Assembly: GCF_035975855.1 (NCBI RefSeq)
Contig: NZ_CP109055.1
Location: forward strand, 620,001 to 684,000
Origin: Streptomyces sp. NBC_01304
GTDB lineage: Bacteria > Actinomycetota > Actinomycetes > Streptomycetales > Streptomycetaceae
DNA: 64,000 nucleotides
Direction: 5' to 3'
Shown here: piece by piece, positions 42,438 to 53,477 of the stretch
Layout of the letters: every line of letters begins with the position of its first letter
Numbering within the stretch: position 1 is the first letter of the stretch
The notes under the pieces: model-generated
What the model was told of the DNA's origin: nothing
The model's input: only the letters and a program-made list of their open reading frames with translations
The model's database searches: none
Translations under genes and position numbers: made by a program

Positions 42438-43335
42438 CCCCGCAACCACCACGCGGCCGACGGCGCCCAGGTCACCGAGTGCGCCCAGGTCGCCGATGGC
42501 TCCCCCGCGGTCCTTCCTGTGGTCCCGGCGGATCTTCCTGACGCTCCTCGTCGGCTTCGTCCTGCTGCCCGTGTACGTCATGGTGTCCAGCTCGCTGAAG
42601 CCGCTGCAGGACGTGACGGAGAAGTTCCGCTGGCTGCCCAGCGATCTGACGGTGCAGCCCTACTTCGACATCTGGGAGACCGTGCCGCTCGCGGACTATT
42701 TCGTGAACTCGCTGATCGTGGCGGGCGCGGCGACCGTGTGCTCCGTGACGATCGCGGTGTTCGCCGCGTACGCCGTCAGCCGCTACCGCTTCAAGGGCAA
42801 GCGGGTCTTCACCGTCACGGTGCTCTCCACCCAGATGTTCCCCGGCATCCTCTTCCTGCTGCCACTGTTCCTGATCTACGTCAACATCGGCAACGCCACC
42901 GGGATCGCCCTGTTCGGCTCGCGCGCCGGGCTCATCCTCACCTATCTCACCTTCTCGCTGCCGTTCTCCATCTGGATGCTCATCGGGTACTTCGACTCGG
43001 TGCCGCGCGAGCTCGACGAGGCGGCCCTCGTCGACGGGTGCGGGCCCCTCGGCGCGCTGTTCCGCGTGGTCGTGCCGGCCGCGATCCCGGGCATCGTCGC
43101 GGTCGCCGTGTACGCGTTCATGACCGCCTGGGGGGAAGTCCTGTTCGCCTCCGTCATGACCAACGACGTCACCCGCACGCTCGCCGTGGGCCTGCAGGGC
43201 TACGCCACCCAGAACGACGTGTACTGGAACCAGGTGATGGCCGCCTCGCTCGTCGTGAGCATCCCCGTGGTCGCGGGATTCCTGCTGCTCCAGCGCTATC
43301 TGGTGGCCGGCCTGACCGCCGGAGCCGTCAAGTGA
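42430..43335 (+). CDS. Sugar ABC transporter permease (MalG type)
   Basis: 301 residues, start overlapping the previous gene by 8 nt. Six membrane segments. EAA loop [20 protein letters not shown]. The MalG-type segment [20 protein letters not shown] and the ending [11 protein letters not shown] are present. It completes the CUT1 channel. The next gene (GH1) follows 32 bp later. Confidence 0.93.
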   Translation: MSSPATTTRPTAPRSPSAPRSPMAPPRSFLWSRRIFLTLLVGFVLLPVYVMVSSSLKPLQDVTEKFRWLPSDLTVQPYFDIWETVPLADYFVNSLIVAGAATVCSVTIAVFAAYAVSRYRFKGKRVFTVTVLSTQMFPGILFLLPLFLIYVNIGNATGIALFGSRAGLILTYLTFSLPFSIWMLIGYFDSVPRELDEAALVDGCGPLGALFRVVVPAAIPGIVAVAVYAFMTAWGEVLFASVMTNDVTRTLAVGLQGYATQNDVYWNQVMAASLVVSIPVVAGFLLLQRYLVAGLTAGAVK

Positions 43336-43367
43336 GCGCCGCCTTCACCCCTTTTGAAAGGACACCC

Positions 43368-44732
43368 GTGACCGACCCCATCGACCTCGCCGCGCTCCCG
43401 CAGGACTTCGCGTGGGGCACCGCGACCTCCGCGTACCAGATAGAAGGAGCCGTCGCCGAGGACGGCCGCTCCCCCTCGATCTGGGACACCTTCTCGCACA
43501 CGCCCGGAAAGATCGACAACGACGATCACGGGGACGTCGCCTGCGACCACTATCACCGGTGGCGCGAGGACATCGCCCTGATGAAGCGGCTGGGCACCAA
43601 TGCGTACCGGCTGTCGCTGGCCTGGCCGCGGATCCTGCCCGGCGGGGACGGCGCGGTGAACGCCAAGGGACTCGACTTCTATGACCAGTTGATCGACGGG
43701 CTTCTGGAAGCGGGCATCACCCCGTCCGTGACCGTCTACCACTGGGATCTGCCGCAGGCCTTGCAGGACCGGGGCGGCTGGCCCGAGCGGGACACCGCGC
43801 ACCATCTGGCCGCGTACGCCTCCGTCGTCGCGGAGCGCCTCGGGGACCGGGTCAGCCACTGGGCCACGCTCAACGAGCCGCTGTGCTCCGCCTGGATCGG
43901 CCACCTGGAGGGGCGGATGGCCCCGGGTCTGACCGACCTCGACGCGGCCGTGCGCGCCTCCTACCACCTGCTGCTCGGCCACGGTCTGGCCACGCAGGCG
44001 ATCCGCGCCGCCGCCCCGGGGGCGCAGGTCGGCATCGTCAACAACCTCTCCACCGTCGAGGCGGCGAGCGACCGGCCCGAGGACATCGCGGCGGCCCGCC
44101 GGATGGACGGCCACACCAACCGCTGGTGGCTCGACCCGGTCCACGGGCGCGGCTTCCCCTCCGACATGCTCGACGTGTACGGCATCGAACTCCCCGAGCA
44201 GGCAGGCGACTTGGCCACCATGGCCGAGCCGCTGGACTGGCTGGGCCTCAACTACTACTTCCCGGCCGTCGTCACCGACGACCCCACCGGGCCGGCCCCC
44301 TACGCCCGCCAGGTGCAGCGCCTCGATGTGCCGCGTACCGGCATGGACTGGGAGATCGACGCAGGCGGCATCGAGGAGCTGCTCCTGCGCCTCACCCACG
44401 ACTACGGCGCCCGCAAGCTGTACGTCACCGAGAACGGCTCCGCCTACCCCGACGTCGTCCGCCGCGACGGCACCATCGACGACCCCGAGCGCGCCGACTA
44501 CCTGATCGGGCACCTCGCCGCCTGCGTGAGCGCCGCCCGCAAGGGCGCTCCGCTGGCCGGATATTTCGCCTGGTCGCTGCTGGACAACTTCGAGTGGGCG
44601 TACGGCTACGACAAGCGCTTCGGTCTGGTGCACGTCGACTACGCCACCCAGAATCGCACGGTCAAGGGCAGTGGGCACCGCTACGCGGACGTGATCCGCG
44701 CGCATCGCTCGCAGGCCCGCAAGGCGGCCTGA
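43368..44732 (+). CDS. GH1 beta-glucosidase
   Basis: 454 residues, start GTG preceded by GAAAGGACACCC. GH1 motifs: [20 protein letters not shown] at the N-terminus, acid/base Glu170 in TLNEP, nucleophile Glu355 in YVTENGSAY, and the late motif [20 protein letters not shown]. No signal peptide, so it hydrolyses imported beta-glucosides in the cytoplasm to glucose. It is the last gene of the importer operon before the secreted glucanase; its location behind ABC permeases parallels cellobiose or laminaribiose uptake operons. Confidence 0.95.
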   Translation: MTDPIDLAALPQDFAWGTATSAYQIEGAVAEDGRSPSIWDTFSHTPGKIDNDDHGDVACDHYHRWREDIALMKRLGTNAYRLSLAWPRILPGGDGAVNAKGLDFYDQLIDGLLEAGITPSVTVYHWDLPQALQDRGGWPERDTAHHLAAYASVVAERLGDRVSHWATLNEPLCSAWIGHLEGRMAPGLTDLDAAVRASYHLLLGHGLATQAIRAAAPGAQVGIVNNLSTVEAASDRPEDIAAARRMDGHTNRWWLDPVHGRGFPSDMLDVYGIELPEQAGDLATMAEPLDWLGLNYYFPAVVTDDPTGPAPYARQVQRLDVPRTGMDWEIDAGGIEELLLRLTHDYGARKLYVTENGSAYPDVVRRDGTIDDPERADYLIGHLAACVSAARKGAPLAGYFAWSLLDNFEWAYGYDKRFGLVHVDYATQNRTVKGSGHRYADVIRAHRSQARKAA

Positions 44733-44836
44733 TCCCCCCAGCCCCTCCCCCACGGCCGCACGGCCGGGGCCGCACCGCACCGTGTCCGCGTCACTCGTAC
44801 CGCGTCCGAACCCACCCATGAGTCAGGAGAGTTCAC

Positions 44837-46678
44837 ATGCGCACGCCCCCCACTGACCCCTCGTCGGCGCGCACCTTAGGTTCACCGTCACGCCGCAAGG
44901 TGATCGCCGCGGCAGCCGCCGCGCTGCCCGCCGCCGGGCTCGCGGCGTACGCCGCCCCGTCCGCAACAGCCGCACCCGCGCCGTCCGGCTCGGCGGCAGC
45001 CGCCTCGTCCGCCGCCGTGGCCGGCAAGCGCGTGAGAGGCGGCGGAGACCTCGGGCCGAACGTCCTCGTCTTCGACCCGGCCACCCCCGGCATCCAGGCC
45101 AAGCTGGACGAGATCTTCAAGCAGCAGGAGGCGGCCCAGTTCGGCACCGGCCGCTACGCGCTGCTGTTCAAGCCGGGAACGTACAACGGTCTCAACGCCC
45201 AACTCGGCTTCTACACCTCCATCATGGGCCTGGGCCTGACCCCCGACGACACGCTGTTCAACGGCGACGTGACCGTGGACGCCGGCTGGTTCGGCGGCAA
45301 CGCCACCCAGAACTTCTGGCGCTCCGCGGAGAACCTGGCCCTGAATCCGGTCAACGGCACCAACCGCTTCGCGGTCTCCCAGGCCGCGCCCTTCCGCCGG
45401 ATGCACGTCAAGGGCAACCTCAACCTGGCGCCCGACGGCTACGGCTGGGCCAGCGGCGGCTACATCGCCGACAGCAAGATCGACGGAACCGTCGGGCCGT
45501 ACTCCCAGCAGCAGTGGTACACCCGCGACAGCTCCATCGGCGGCTGGCTCAACGCCGTGTGGAACATGGTCTTCTCCGGCGTCGAGGGCGCCCCCGGGCA
45601 GTCCTTCCCCGAGCCCCCGTACACGACTCTCCAAACCACGCCCCGCTCCCGCGAGAAGCCGTTCCTCTACCTCGACGGCGCGGACTACAAGGTGTTCCTG
45701 CCCGCGCTGCGCACCGACGCCCGTGGCACCAGCTGGGGCAGCGGCACCCCCAAGGGCGAGTCCCTGCCCCTCACCTCGTTCTACGTCGTCAAGGCGGGCG
45801 CCACCGCGACGACCATCAACGCCGCGCTCGCCCAGGGCCTCAACCTGCTGTTCACGCCCGGCATTTACCACGTCGACAAGCCGATCGAGATCGGCCGCGC
45901 GGGCACCGTCGTCCTCGGGATCGGCTACCCGACCATCGTCCCGGACGGCGGCACCACCGCGCTCAAGGTCGCCGACGTGGACGGCGTACGCCTGGCCGGA
46001 CTGCTCGTGGACGCCGGTCCGCAGAACTCCGCGACCCTCCTGGAAGTCGGACCCACCGGGGCGTCCCGGGACCACTCCGCCAACCCCACCACCGTGCAGG
46101 ACGTGTTCATCCGCATCGGCGGCGCGGGCGCCGGCAAGGCCACCACCAGCATGGTCATCAACAGCCGGCACACGATCGTCGACCACACCTGGGTGTGGCG
46201 CGCCGACCACGGCGACGGCGTGGGCTGGGAGACCAACCGGGCCGACTACGGCGTCGTGGTCAACGGCGCCGACGTCCTGGCCACCGGTCTGTTCGTGGAG
46301 CACTTCAACAAGTACGACGTCCAGTGGAACGGCGAGCGCGGCCGCACGATCTTCTACCAGAACGAGAAGGCGTACGACGCCCCCAACCAGGCGGCCATCC
46401 AGAACGGCGCCATCCGCGGCTTCGCCGCCTACAAGGTGGCCGACTCGGTCGCCGAGCACGAGGCCTGGGGCCTGGGCAGCTACTGCTACTACAAGGACGA
46501 CCCCAGCATCATCCAGGACCACGGCTTCGCCGCCCCGAACAAGTCGGGGGTGAAGTTCCACGGCCTGCTTGTGGTGTCCCTCGGCGGCAAGGGCCAGTAC
46601 GCACACGTCATCAACAACACCGGCGACCCCACGTCCGGTACGTCGACCGTGCCGTCGAAGGTCGTCCAGTACCCCTGA
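44837..46678 (+). CDS. Secreted GH55-like beta-1,3-glucanase
   Basis: 613 residues, preceded by CAGGAGAG. Twin-arginine signal SRRKVIAAAAAALPAAGLAA, so Tat export of a folded enzyme. The mature part has right-handed beta-helix features and the GH55 sequence pattern: GPNVLVFDPATPGIQAKLDE, RYALLFKPGTYNGLNAQLGF, QNFWRSAENLALNPVNGTNR, AVSQAAPFRRMHVKGNL, QQQWYTRDSSIGGW. Homologues include the laminarinase SacteLam55A; automatic annotation sometimes misnames them adenylyl cyclase. It would release laminari-oligosaccharides for the transporter and GH1 enzyme upstream. Confidence 0.85.
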   Translation: MRTPPTDPSSARTLGSPSRRKVIAAAAAALPAAGLAAYAAPSATAAPAPSGSAAAASSAAVAGKRVRGGGDLGPNVLVFDPATPGIQAKLDEIFKQQEAAQFGTGRYALLFKPGTYNGLNAQLGFYTSIMGLGLTPDDTLFNGDVTVDAGWFGGNATQNFWRSAENLALNPVNGTNRFAVSQAAPFRRMHVKGNLNLAPDGYGWASGGYIADSKIDGTVGPYSQQQWYTRDSSIGGWLNAVWNMVFSGVEGAPGQSFPEPPYTTLQTTPRSREKPFLYLDGADYKVFLPALRTDARGTSWGSGTPKGESLPLTSFYVVKAGATATTINAALAQGLNLLFTPGIYHVDKPIEIGRAGTVVLGIGYPTIVPDGGTTALKVADVDGVRLAGLLVDAGPQNSATLLEVGPTGASRDHSANPTTVQDVFIRIGGAGAGKATTSMVINSRHTIVDHTWVWRADHGDGVGWETNRADYGVVVNGADVLATGLFVEHFNKYDVQWNGERGRTIFYQNEKAYDAPNQAAIQNGAIRGFAAYKVADSVAEHEAWGLGSYCYYKDDPSIIQDHGFAAPNKSGVKFHGLLVVSLGGKGQYAHVINNTGDPTSGTSTVPSKVVQYP

Positions 46679-46732
46679 TTCATCCCGTTCCTCTGATCGA
46701 CCGGCTCCGCAGGGCCTGACGGCCATCCCGGT

Positions 46733-46774
46733 GCGGCCTCGCGACGCCCTCTCCCCAGGGCGTTGCGGGGCCGC
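46733..46774 (+). terminator. Terminator after the glucanase gene
   Basis: A stem of about 19 bp with a few G-U pairs; the inner perfect part is ACGCCCT-CTCCCC-AGGGCGT. It closes the beta-glucan operon. Confidence 0.65.
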
Positions 46775-46826
46775 GACGCGTCACGCCCGAGTCGGCGGCC
46801 ACCTCGCGGAGCGGGCGGCACACGTC

Positions 46827-47549
46827 TCACCCGGTGGCTTCGGCCGCATTCCACGTCTGCCAGACGTGGATCGTGTTGGGCACCTCCGGGCGGTCGAGGA
46901 GCCACAGCACATAGCCGACATGCCGCCGTGCCCATGGGTTGTGTGACCGAGCGGCAGTTTCGAGCCTGGCTCGCAGATCATCGCTGTCGACTGCTCGGGC
47001 AACGCGCAGGTACTCACGGTCCTTGCAGCGGTAGCGCCTCTGCACGACGACCTCGACCAGATCGGTGAGCTTCGTCCTGACGGTCTCACTGTGGTCGGCG
47101 ACCGCCACGTCCCGTATCAGCCCCTGCTTCGTGCCCCACTTCTTGGCGTGCCGGGTCCACTCCTGCGGATACCGTGCCTCCCACTCCAGGAAGAGGAGCG
47201 CGTAGGGCAGACCCGGCCAGGTCCTCATGTCGCCGGGCGGGCGGTTCCACAACGCGTCGGGCAACACATACTTCCCGGCTTCGCGGTACCTCTCGTACGC
47301 CTGCAGGAACGTCGGATCCCGGTACTGCTCCTGTCCGCCGAGCGGCAGCGTCAAGTGCCACAGTTCGTTCCACCGACGGAGAGCATCGCCCACGTTGCCC
47401 CGGGCGTCAGCAAGCCGGCCCAGCGCCGCACCCCGTTCGGCGGGATCGTCGGCTATCAGATCGAACGCCCAGCCCAGCCGCGCGTCCCATCCATGGGCGT
47501 CGTCAACGCCCGCACTCGTACCCGCCTTCTTCGCCACGCAGAAGATCAT
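46827..47549 (-). CDS. Protein of unknown function
   Basis: 240 residues, MIFCVAKKAGTSAGVDDAHG onward. It is rich in Trp and Arg, helical, without signal or membrane segments. Recognisable segments are LGWAFDLIADDPAERGAALG, WHLTLPLGGQEQYRDPTFLQ and the C-terminal HNPWARRHVGYVLWLLDRPE. I do not recognise the family. It is a single gene with convergent neighbours, perhaps accessory. Confidence 0.6.
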   Translation of the reverse strand: MIFCVAKKAGTSAGVDDAHGWDARLGWAFDLIADDPAERGAALGRLADARGNVGDALRRWNELWHLTLPLGGQEQYRDPTFLQAYERYREAGKYVLPDALWNRPPGDMRTWPGLPYALLFLEWEARYPQEWTRHAKKWGTKQGLIRDVAVADHSETVRTKLTDLVEVVVQRRYRCKDREYLRVARAVDSDDLRARLETAARSHNPWARRHVGYVLWLLDRPEVPNTIHVWQTWNAAEATG

Positions 47550-47609
47550 TCCCCAGTCACTACGCCCTGGGCGAGGGAATAACTGTTGGTCGTCAACCGA
47601 CGACGGCGT

Positions 47610-49826
<2,217 letters not shown>

Positions 49827-49958
49827 CTGCCGAACGTAGCCATTGCGCGTCGGCGTGGATCCGCTCGAACAAGCCAACCGCGGCAGGCGCGGAACGGTGA
49901 AGGACCGGCTGCCTCTCAACTCTGGGCAGCACACTGCCCGTACAGATAGAACCTTGCC

Positions 49959-50426
49959 ATGCCAAGTTTCGAGGTCACACCGATAGGTACCGTCCACAAC
50001 GACCGGACGGACGTCCAGCACACCGACAACTGGGGTGCCGTCCGCAGCACGATCACCATCGACGAGCGCTTCGGTGAGACGTGCCTCCAGGGCCTGGACG
50101 GCTTCTCCCACGTGGAGGTCCTCTTCGTCTTCGACCAGCTCCCGGAACCCGACGACTACCGCGAACCCCGCCCCTACCGCGGCCGCTCCGACCTCCCACC
50201 CGTCGGCGTCTTCGCCGGCCGGGGCCCCCGCAGACCCAACCGCATCGGCGTGACGTGCTGCGCCGTCGAATCCGTCCACGGCCGCGTACTGACGGTGGTG
50301 GGCCTCGACGCGGTCTCGGGCACCCCGGTCATCGACGTGAAGCCGGCCATGGCGGAGTTCCGCCCGGCGGACATCAAGCAGCCGCAATGGGTCAGCGACA
50401 TGATGGCGGAGTACTTCCAGCCATGA
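49959..50426 (+). CDS. TrmO-like tRNA (N6-threonylcarbamoyladenosine37-N6) methyltransferase
   Basis: 155 residues, MPSFEVTPIGTVHNDRTDVQ onward. It has the UPF0066/TsaA beta-barrel motifs: IGTVHNDR, FGETCLQGLDGFSHVEVLFV, GVFAGRGPRRPNRIGVTCCA and IDVKPAMAEF. Escherichia coli TrmO methylates m6t6A37 in tRNA-Thr using SAM. Many actinobacterial homologues are shorter single-domain proteins like this one. Role by family only. Confidence 0.85.
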   Translation: MPSFEVTPIGTVHNDRTDVQHTDNWGAVRSTITIDERFGETCLQGLDGFSHVEVLFVFDQLPEPDDYREPRPYRGRSDLPPVGVFAGRGPRRPNRIGVTCCAVESVHGRVLTVVGLDAVSGTPVIDVKPAMAEFRPADIKQPQWVSDMMAEYFQP

Positions 50427-50545
50427 ACGGCCCACCGACACTGAATCGCTGCGGCGCCCCTCCGGGCGTGCAGCAGGGTGGAGCTGGTCGGGCCCGTCAA
50501 ATAATGCCTCGACAGCGGTCGCGGCGATCAGGGACGCTTCGCGCG

Positions 50546-51049
50546 ATGACCAGAATCAACGACATCCCGCCCGCGTGGGACGAGCGCACCCAGCTCACCA
50601 CGTTCCTCGACTACGCACGTGACACCGCCCGCGCCAAGTGCGAGGGCGTCTCCGCGGAGAACGCCCGCAAGGCGCTCCTGCCGGGCTCGCCGCTGATGAC
50701 CATGAGCGGATTGATCAACCATCTCCGCTGGGTCGAGTACTACTGGTTCCAGGTGGTCTTCCTCGGCGAGGAGGACCAGGGCCCCTGGACCGACGAGGAC
50801 CCCGACCGCGAGATGCGTGTCGCCGTCGACTTCCCGCTCACGCAGCTGCTCGACGAATACGCCGAACAAAGCGCCCGCTACCGCGAACTCGTCGCCGCGA
50901 ACAGCCTGGACGAGCAGGCCCGACGAACCCGCCGCGAGGGCCGTGTCGACCTGCGCTGGATCCTCCTCCACCTCACCGAGGAGACGGCCCGCCACAACGG
51001 CCACCTCGACATTCTCCGCGAGATGCTCGACGGCACGACCGGCGACTGA
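50546..51049 (+). CDS. DinB family (DUF664) protein
   Basis: 167 residues, MTRINDIPPAWDERTQLTTF onward. It has the DinB/DUF664 four-helix bundle: LMTMSGLINHLRWVEYYWFQ with the first His, and ILLHLTEETARHNGHLDILR with two more His that complete a metal triad. Actinobacterial DUF664 proteins are candidates for mycothiol- or bacillithiol-dependent transferases. It lies 119 bp after the TrmO-like gene. Confidence 0.9.
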   Translation: MTRINDIPPAWDERTQLTTFLDYARDTARAKCEGVSAENARKALLPGSPLMTMSGLINHLRWVEYYWFQVVFLGEEDQGPWTDEDPDREMRVAVDFPLTQLLDEYAEQSARYRELVAANSLDEQARRTRREGRVDLRWILLHLTEETARHNGHLDILREMLDGTTGD

Positions 51050-51181
51050 CCCGGCGGCCCCGACGCCCGAAGCGCGCCCAAGGTTGTACGTATCCGGGCC
51101 GATTGCCCGCGCCCGGCCCGGTGCGGTTGTATCGCGGAGTGCCTCGGCGGGGGGTTGGGGCCGTGAATGTCAGGGGGAGAC

Positions 51182-52417
51182 ATGCGAAGGCTTTTACCTG
51201 CGGTGACGGGCGCGTTAGGGATCGGTCTGTTGGCGGCGCTGCTGCCGATGGGGACGGCGAGCGCCGACCCCATCGGTGGTGACGCGGCGACGGAGCGGAT
51301 CAGTGTGGCCGCCGACGGGACGCAGGGCAACAGAACCTCGTACGCGCCGGTGATCAGCAGGAACGGCCGCTACATCGCCTTCGTCTCGCAGGCGACGAAC
51401 CTCGTGCCCCCTTATCCGGTCCCGCCCGGTGGGCAGAACTGGACGTACCTGCGCGACCTGCGCGAAGGCACGCTGGAGCGGGTGGCCTTCGACGGGGTCC
51501 CGGCGGATGTGCTCGACTTCAGCGCCTCGGGCGACCTGATGGTCATCAAGTCGCGCACCGGCCTGTACGTACGCGATCTGCCGACCGGCCACACCCAGCG
51601 GGTGGACGTCGACCTCGGTGAGTTCACCGGCGGAGGCGCGTACAGCGCACGGATCAGCGGATCCGGCCGCTATGTCGTGTTCACGGAGAGCCGCCCCTCG
51701 GGGTCACCGGCGCCCGAGGGTACGAGGGTGTACGTGCGTGATCTGCTGGACGGCACGACGCAGTGGGTGAGCCGGCCGAACACCGCGACCGAGACCTACT
51801 ACGCGGACGGACCCGTCATCAGCGACGACGGGCAGCGCATTGCGTACACCAACACCAGGTACTTCCCCAAGGGCCCCGCGAAGGGCAATGCGTACCTCCT
51901 CGACCGGAGCACCGGCGAGCGGCAGATGGTGGACGTCTCGCAGGACGGACCGACGCCGGAGCGAGCCCTGGGCGGGCTGTCGTTGAGCGCGGACGGCAGC
52001 CTGGTGCTCTTCAACCGCACCGACGGAAGTCCCGTGACGGCGGACGACCAGAAGTCGAACAGTTTCATCCGCGAGCCGGCGACCGGTACCACCCGGCCGA
52101 TCCCGGCCACCGGATCCCAGACCGGCACCAGCCAAGGCTCGCTCAGCCCCGACGGCCGCTTCGCGCTCTACACGGCGGGCGTCAGCGGCCCGAACGCGGG
52201 GCCATGGCCGCTCCTCATCCGGAACCTGGAGACCGGTGAAGTGCGGACCGTGACCACCGCGATGGACGGCATTCCGGCCACCGCCTATCCCGGGCGGGTG
52301 GCGATCACCGGCGACGACCGCATGGTGGCCTTCGACTCGTCCGCCCCCGATCTCGTCCCCGGCGACACCAACGCCACATGGGACGTCTTCGTACGGACCC
52401 TGCCCCCCGCATCCTGA
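51182..52417 (+). CDS. Secreted TolB-like beta-propeller protein
   Basis: 411 residues from ATG after AGGGGGAGAC. A Sec signal (MRRLLPAVTGALGIGLLAAL, cleavage near ASADP). Repeated PD40/TolB blades follow: SYAPVISRNGRYIAFVSQAT, ARISGSGRYVVFTESRP, GPVISDDGQRIAYTNTRYF, LSLSADGSLVLFNRTDG, GSLSPDGRFALYTAGVS, VAITGDDRMVAFDSSAPDL. It is a six- to seven-bladed propeller, probably for protein or ligand binding outside the cell. Single gene. Confidence 0.88.
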   Translation: MRRLLPAVTGALGIGLLAALLPMGTASADPIGGDAATERISVAADGTQGNRTSYAPVISRNGRYIAFVSQATNLVPPYPVPPGGQNWTYLRDLREGTLERVAFDGVPADVLDFSASGDLMVIKSRTGLYVRDLPTGHTQRVDVDLGEFTGGGAYSARISGSGRYVVFTESRPSGSPAPEGTRVYVRDLLDGTTQWVSRPNTATETYYADGPVISDDGQRIAYTNTRYFPKGPAKGNAYLLDRSTGERQMVDVSQDGPTPERALGGLSLSADGSLVLFNRTDGSPVTADDQKSNSFIREPATGTTRPIPATGSQTGTSQGSLSPDGRFALYTAGVSGPNAGPWPLLIRNLETGEVRTVTTAMDGIPATAYPGRVAITGDDRMVAFDSSAPDLVPGDTNATWDVFVRTLPPAS

Positions 52418-52481
52418 GACACCCGTGGCACGGGGGCGGCCGTCTCCGGGCCGGCCCAGGAGCGGACCAACTCCTCGTACG

Positions 52482-53477
52482 TCATGGGGTGTTCCGCAAG
52501 CGTCGCAGCGAGTCCTCGGCCGTGGCCGCGACGAAGGCCGGGCACACGGCGGTGTCCAGGGGGATGGCCCACTCCTCGGGCCACTTCTCGTACGCGGCAC
52601 GCCCCGGTGCGCTGGCCAGGTACATGCCCGCCGCCAGGGTTTCGGTGCTGTCGCGCGGCAGCTCGGGATGGCCGTCATGGGTGCAGGTCGTCGCGTCGAG
52701 GAGGCCGAGGGCGCGCTCGAAGGCCACCGTGAGCGCGTCGAGGAGTTCCTGTACATCGACGGTGCCGTCCGCCTCCGCTTCGACGTACCACGTGACGGCG
52801 GCGGCCGCGAGGACGCTGCCTGCCAGGTCATCGCCCTCCGCCTCCTGCAATCGGGAGGCCACGAGCAACAGATCCCAGGCCACGTCGTAGGTCCTGGAGA
52901 GCGGATAGCCCTCCAGGATTGCGGTGAGTCCCACCATCTCGTACTGGTCCTCAAATGACAGGAACGGCGGTACGTCATCGGCGGATCCGGCCCTGAGCGA
53001 CTCCATGACCACGCGCGCATACCCGGCGACGTTGCGCGGGCACAGCCATTCATCGCGTGGCAGGGTCGCCCAGGGCACGGGTTCCCCGCCGCCCAGTTCG
53101 CGCAGGACCTCCGCGAAGCACCACGCCTCGGCCGTCAGGTCGCCCTGGTACGGATGCTCCTGATGCGCGCACGGCAGGGGCCGCAGCGCACGGTCGGCGG
53201 CCTGCGCCGCGTCGAACGCCGCCGCGGCCATGTCCTCTTCCGGGCGCGTGCCCCGATACAGGAGTCCCAGGAGCAGCCCCATCGTCCACCGGCAGGCGAG
53301 CGCTCCGTCCGGGTCGGCGGCCAGTTCGCGCGCGCACTCCAGGACGAGCCGGTCGCACTCGGCGGGGTCCGCGTCGACGAACTCGCCCATCTCGGCCCAG
53401 TCGTCGATCAGTTCGTCCACCCAGGCCTGCTCAGGGGAAGCCGCCAAGGTCCGCTCAGAGGAAGGTCGATCCGTCAT
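52482..53477 (-). CDS. Unrecognised Cys/His-repeat protein, two repeats
   Basis: 331 residues from ATG giving MTDRPSSERTLAASPEQAWV; the longer upstream reading is an Arg-rich shadow. Two copies of a motif C-x-H-x2-H-P are present (C103 AHQEHP and C265 THDGHP), each followed 43-47 residues later by a Cys-Pro (LCPRNVAGYAR at 146 and VCPAFVAATAEDSL at 312). The remainder is acidic and helical. No signal peptide. It is a paralogue of the overlapping upstream gene. The Cys/His spacing suggests metal binding; no known family is recognised. Confidence 0.7.
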   Translation of the reverse strand: MTDRPSSERTLAASPEQAWVDELIDDWAEMGEFVDADPAECDRLVLECARELAADPDGALACRWTMGLLLGLLYRGTRPEEDMAAAAFDAAQAADRALRPLPCAHQEHPYQGDLTAEAWCFAEVLRELGGGEPVPWATLPRDEWLCPRNVAGYARVVMESLRAGSADDVPPFLSFEDQYEMVGLTAILEGYPLSRTYDVAWDLLLVASRLQEAEGDDLAGSVLAAAAVTWYVEAEADGTVDVQELLDALTVAFERALGLLDATTCTHDGHPELPRDSTETLAAGMYLASAPGRAAYEKWPEEWAIPLDTAVCPAFVAATAEDSLRRLRNTP

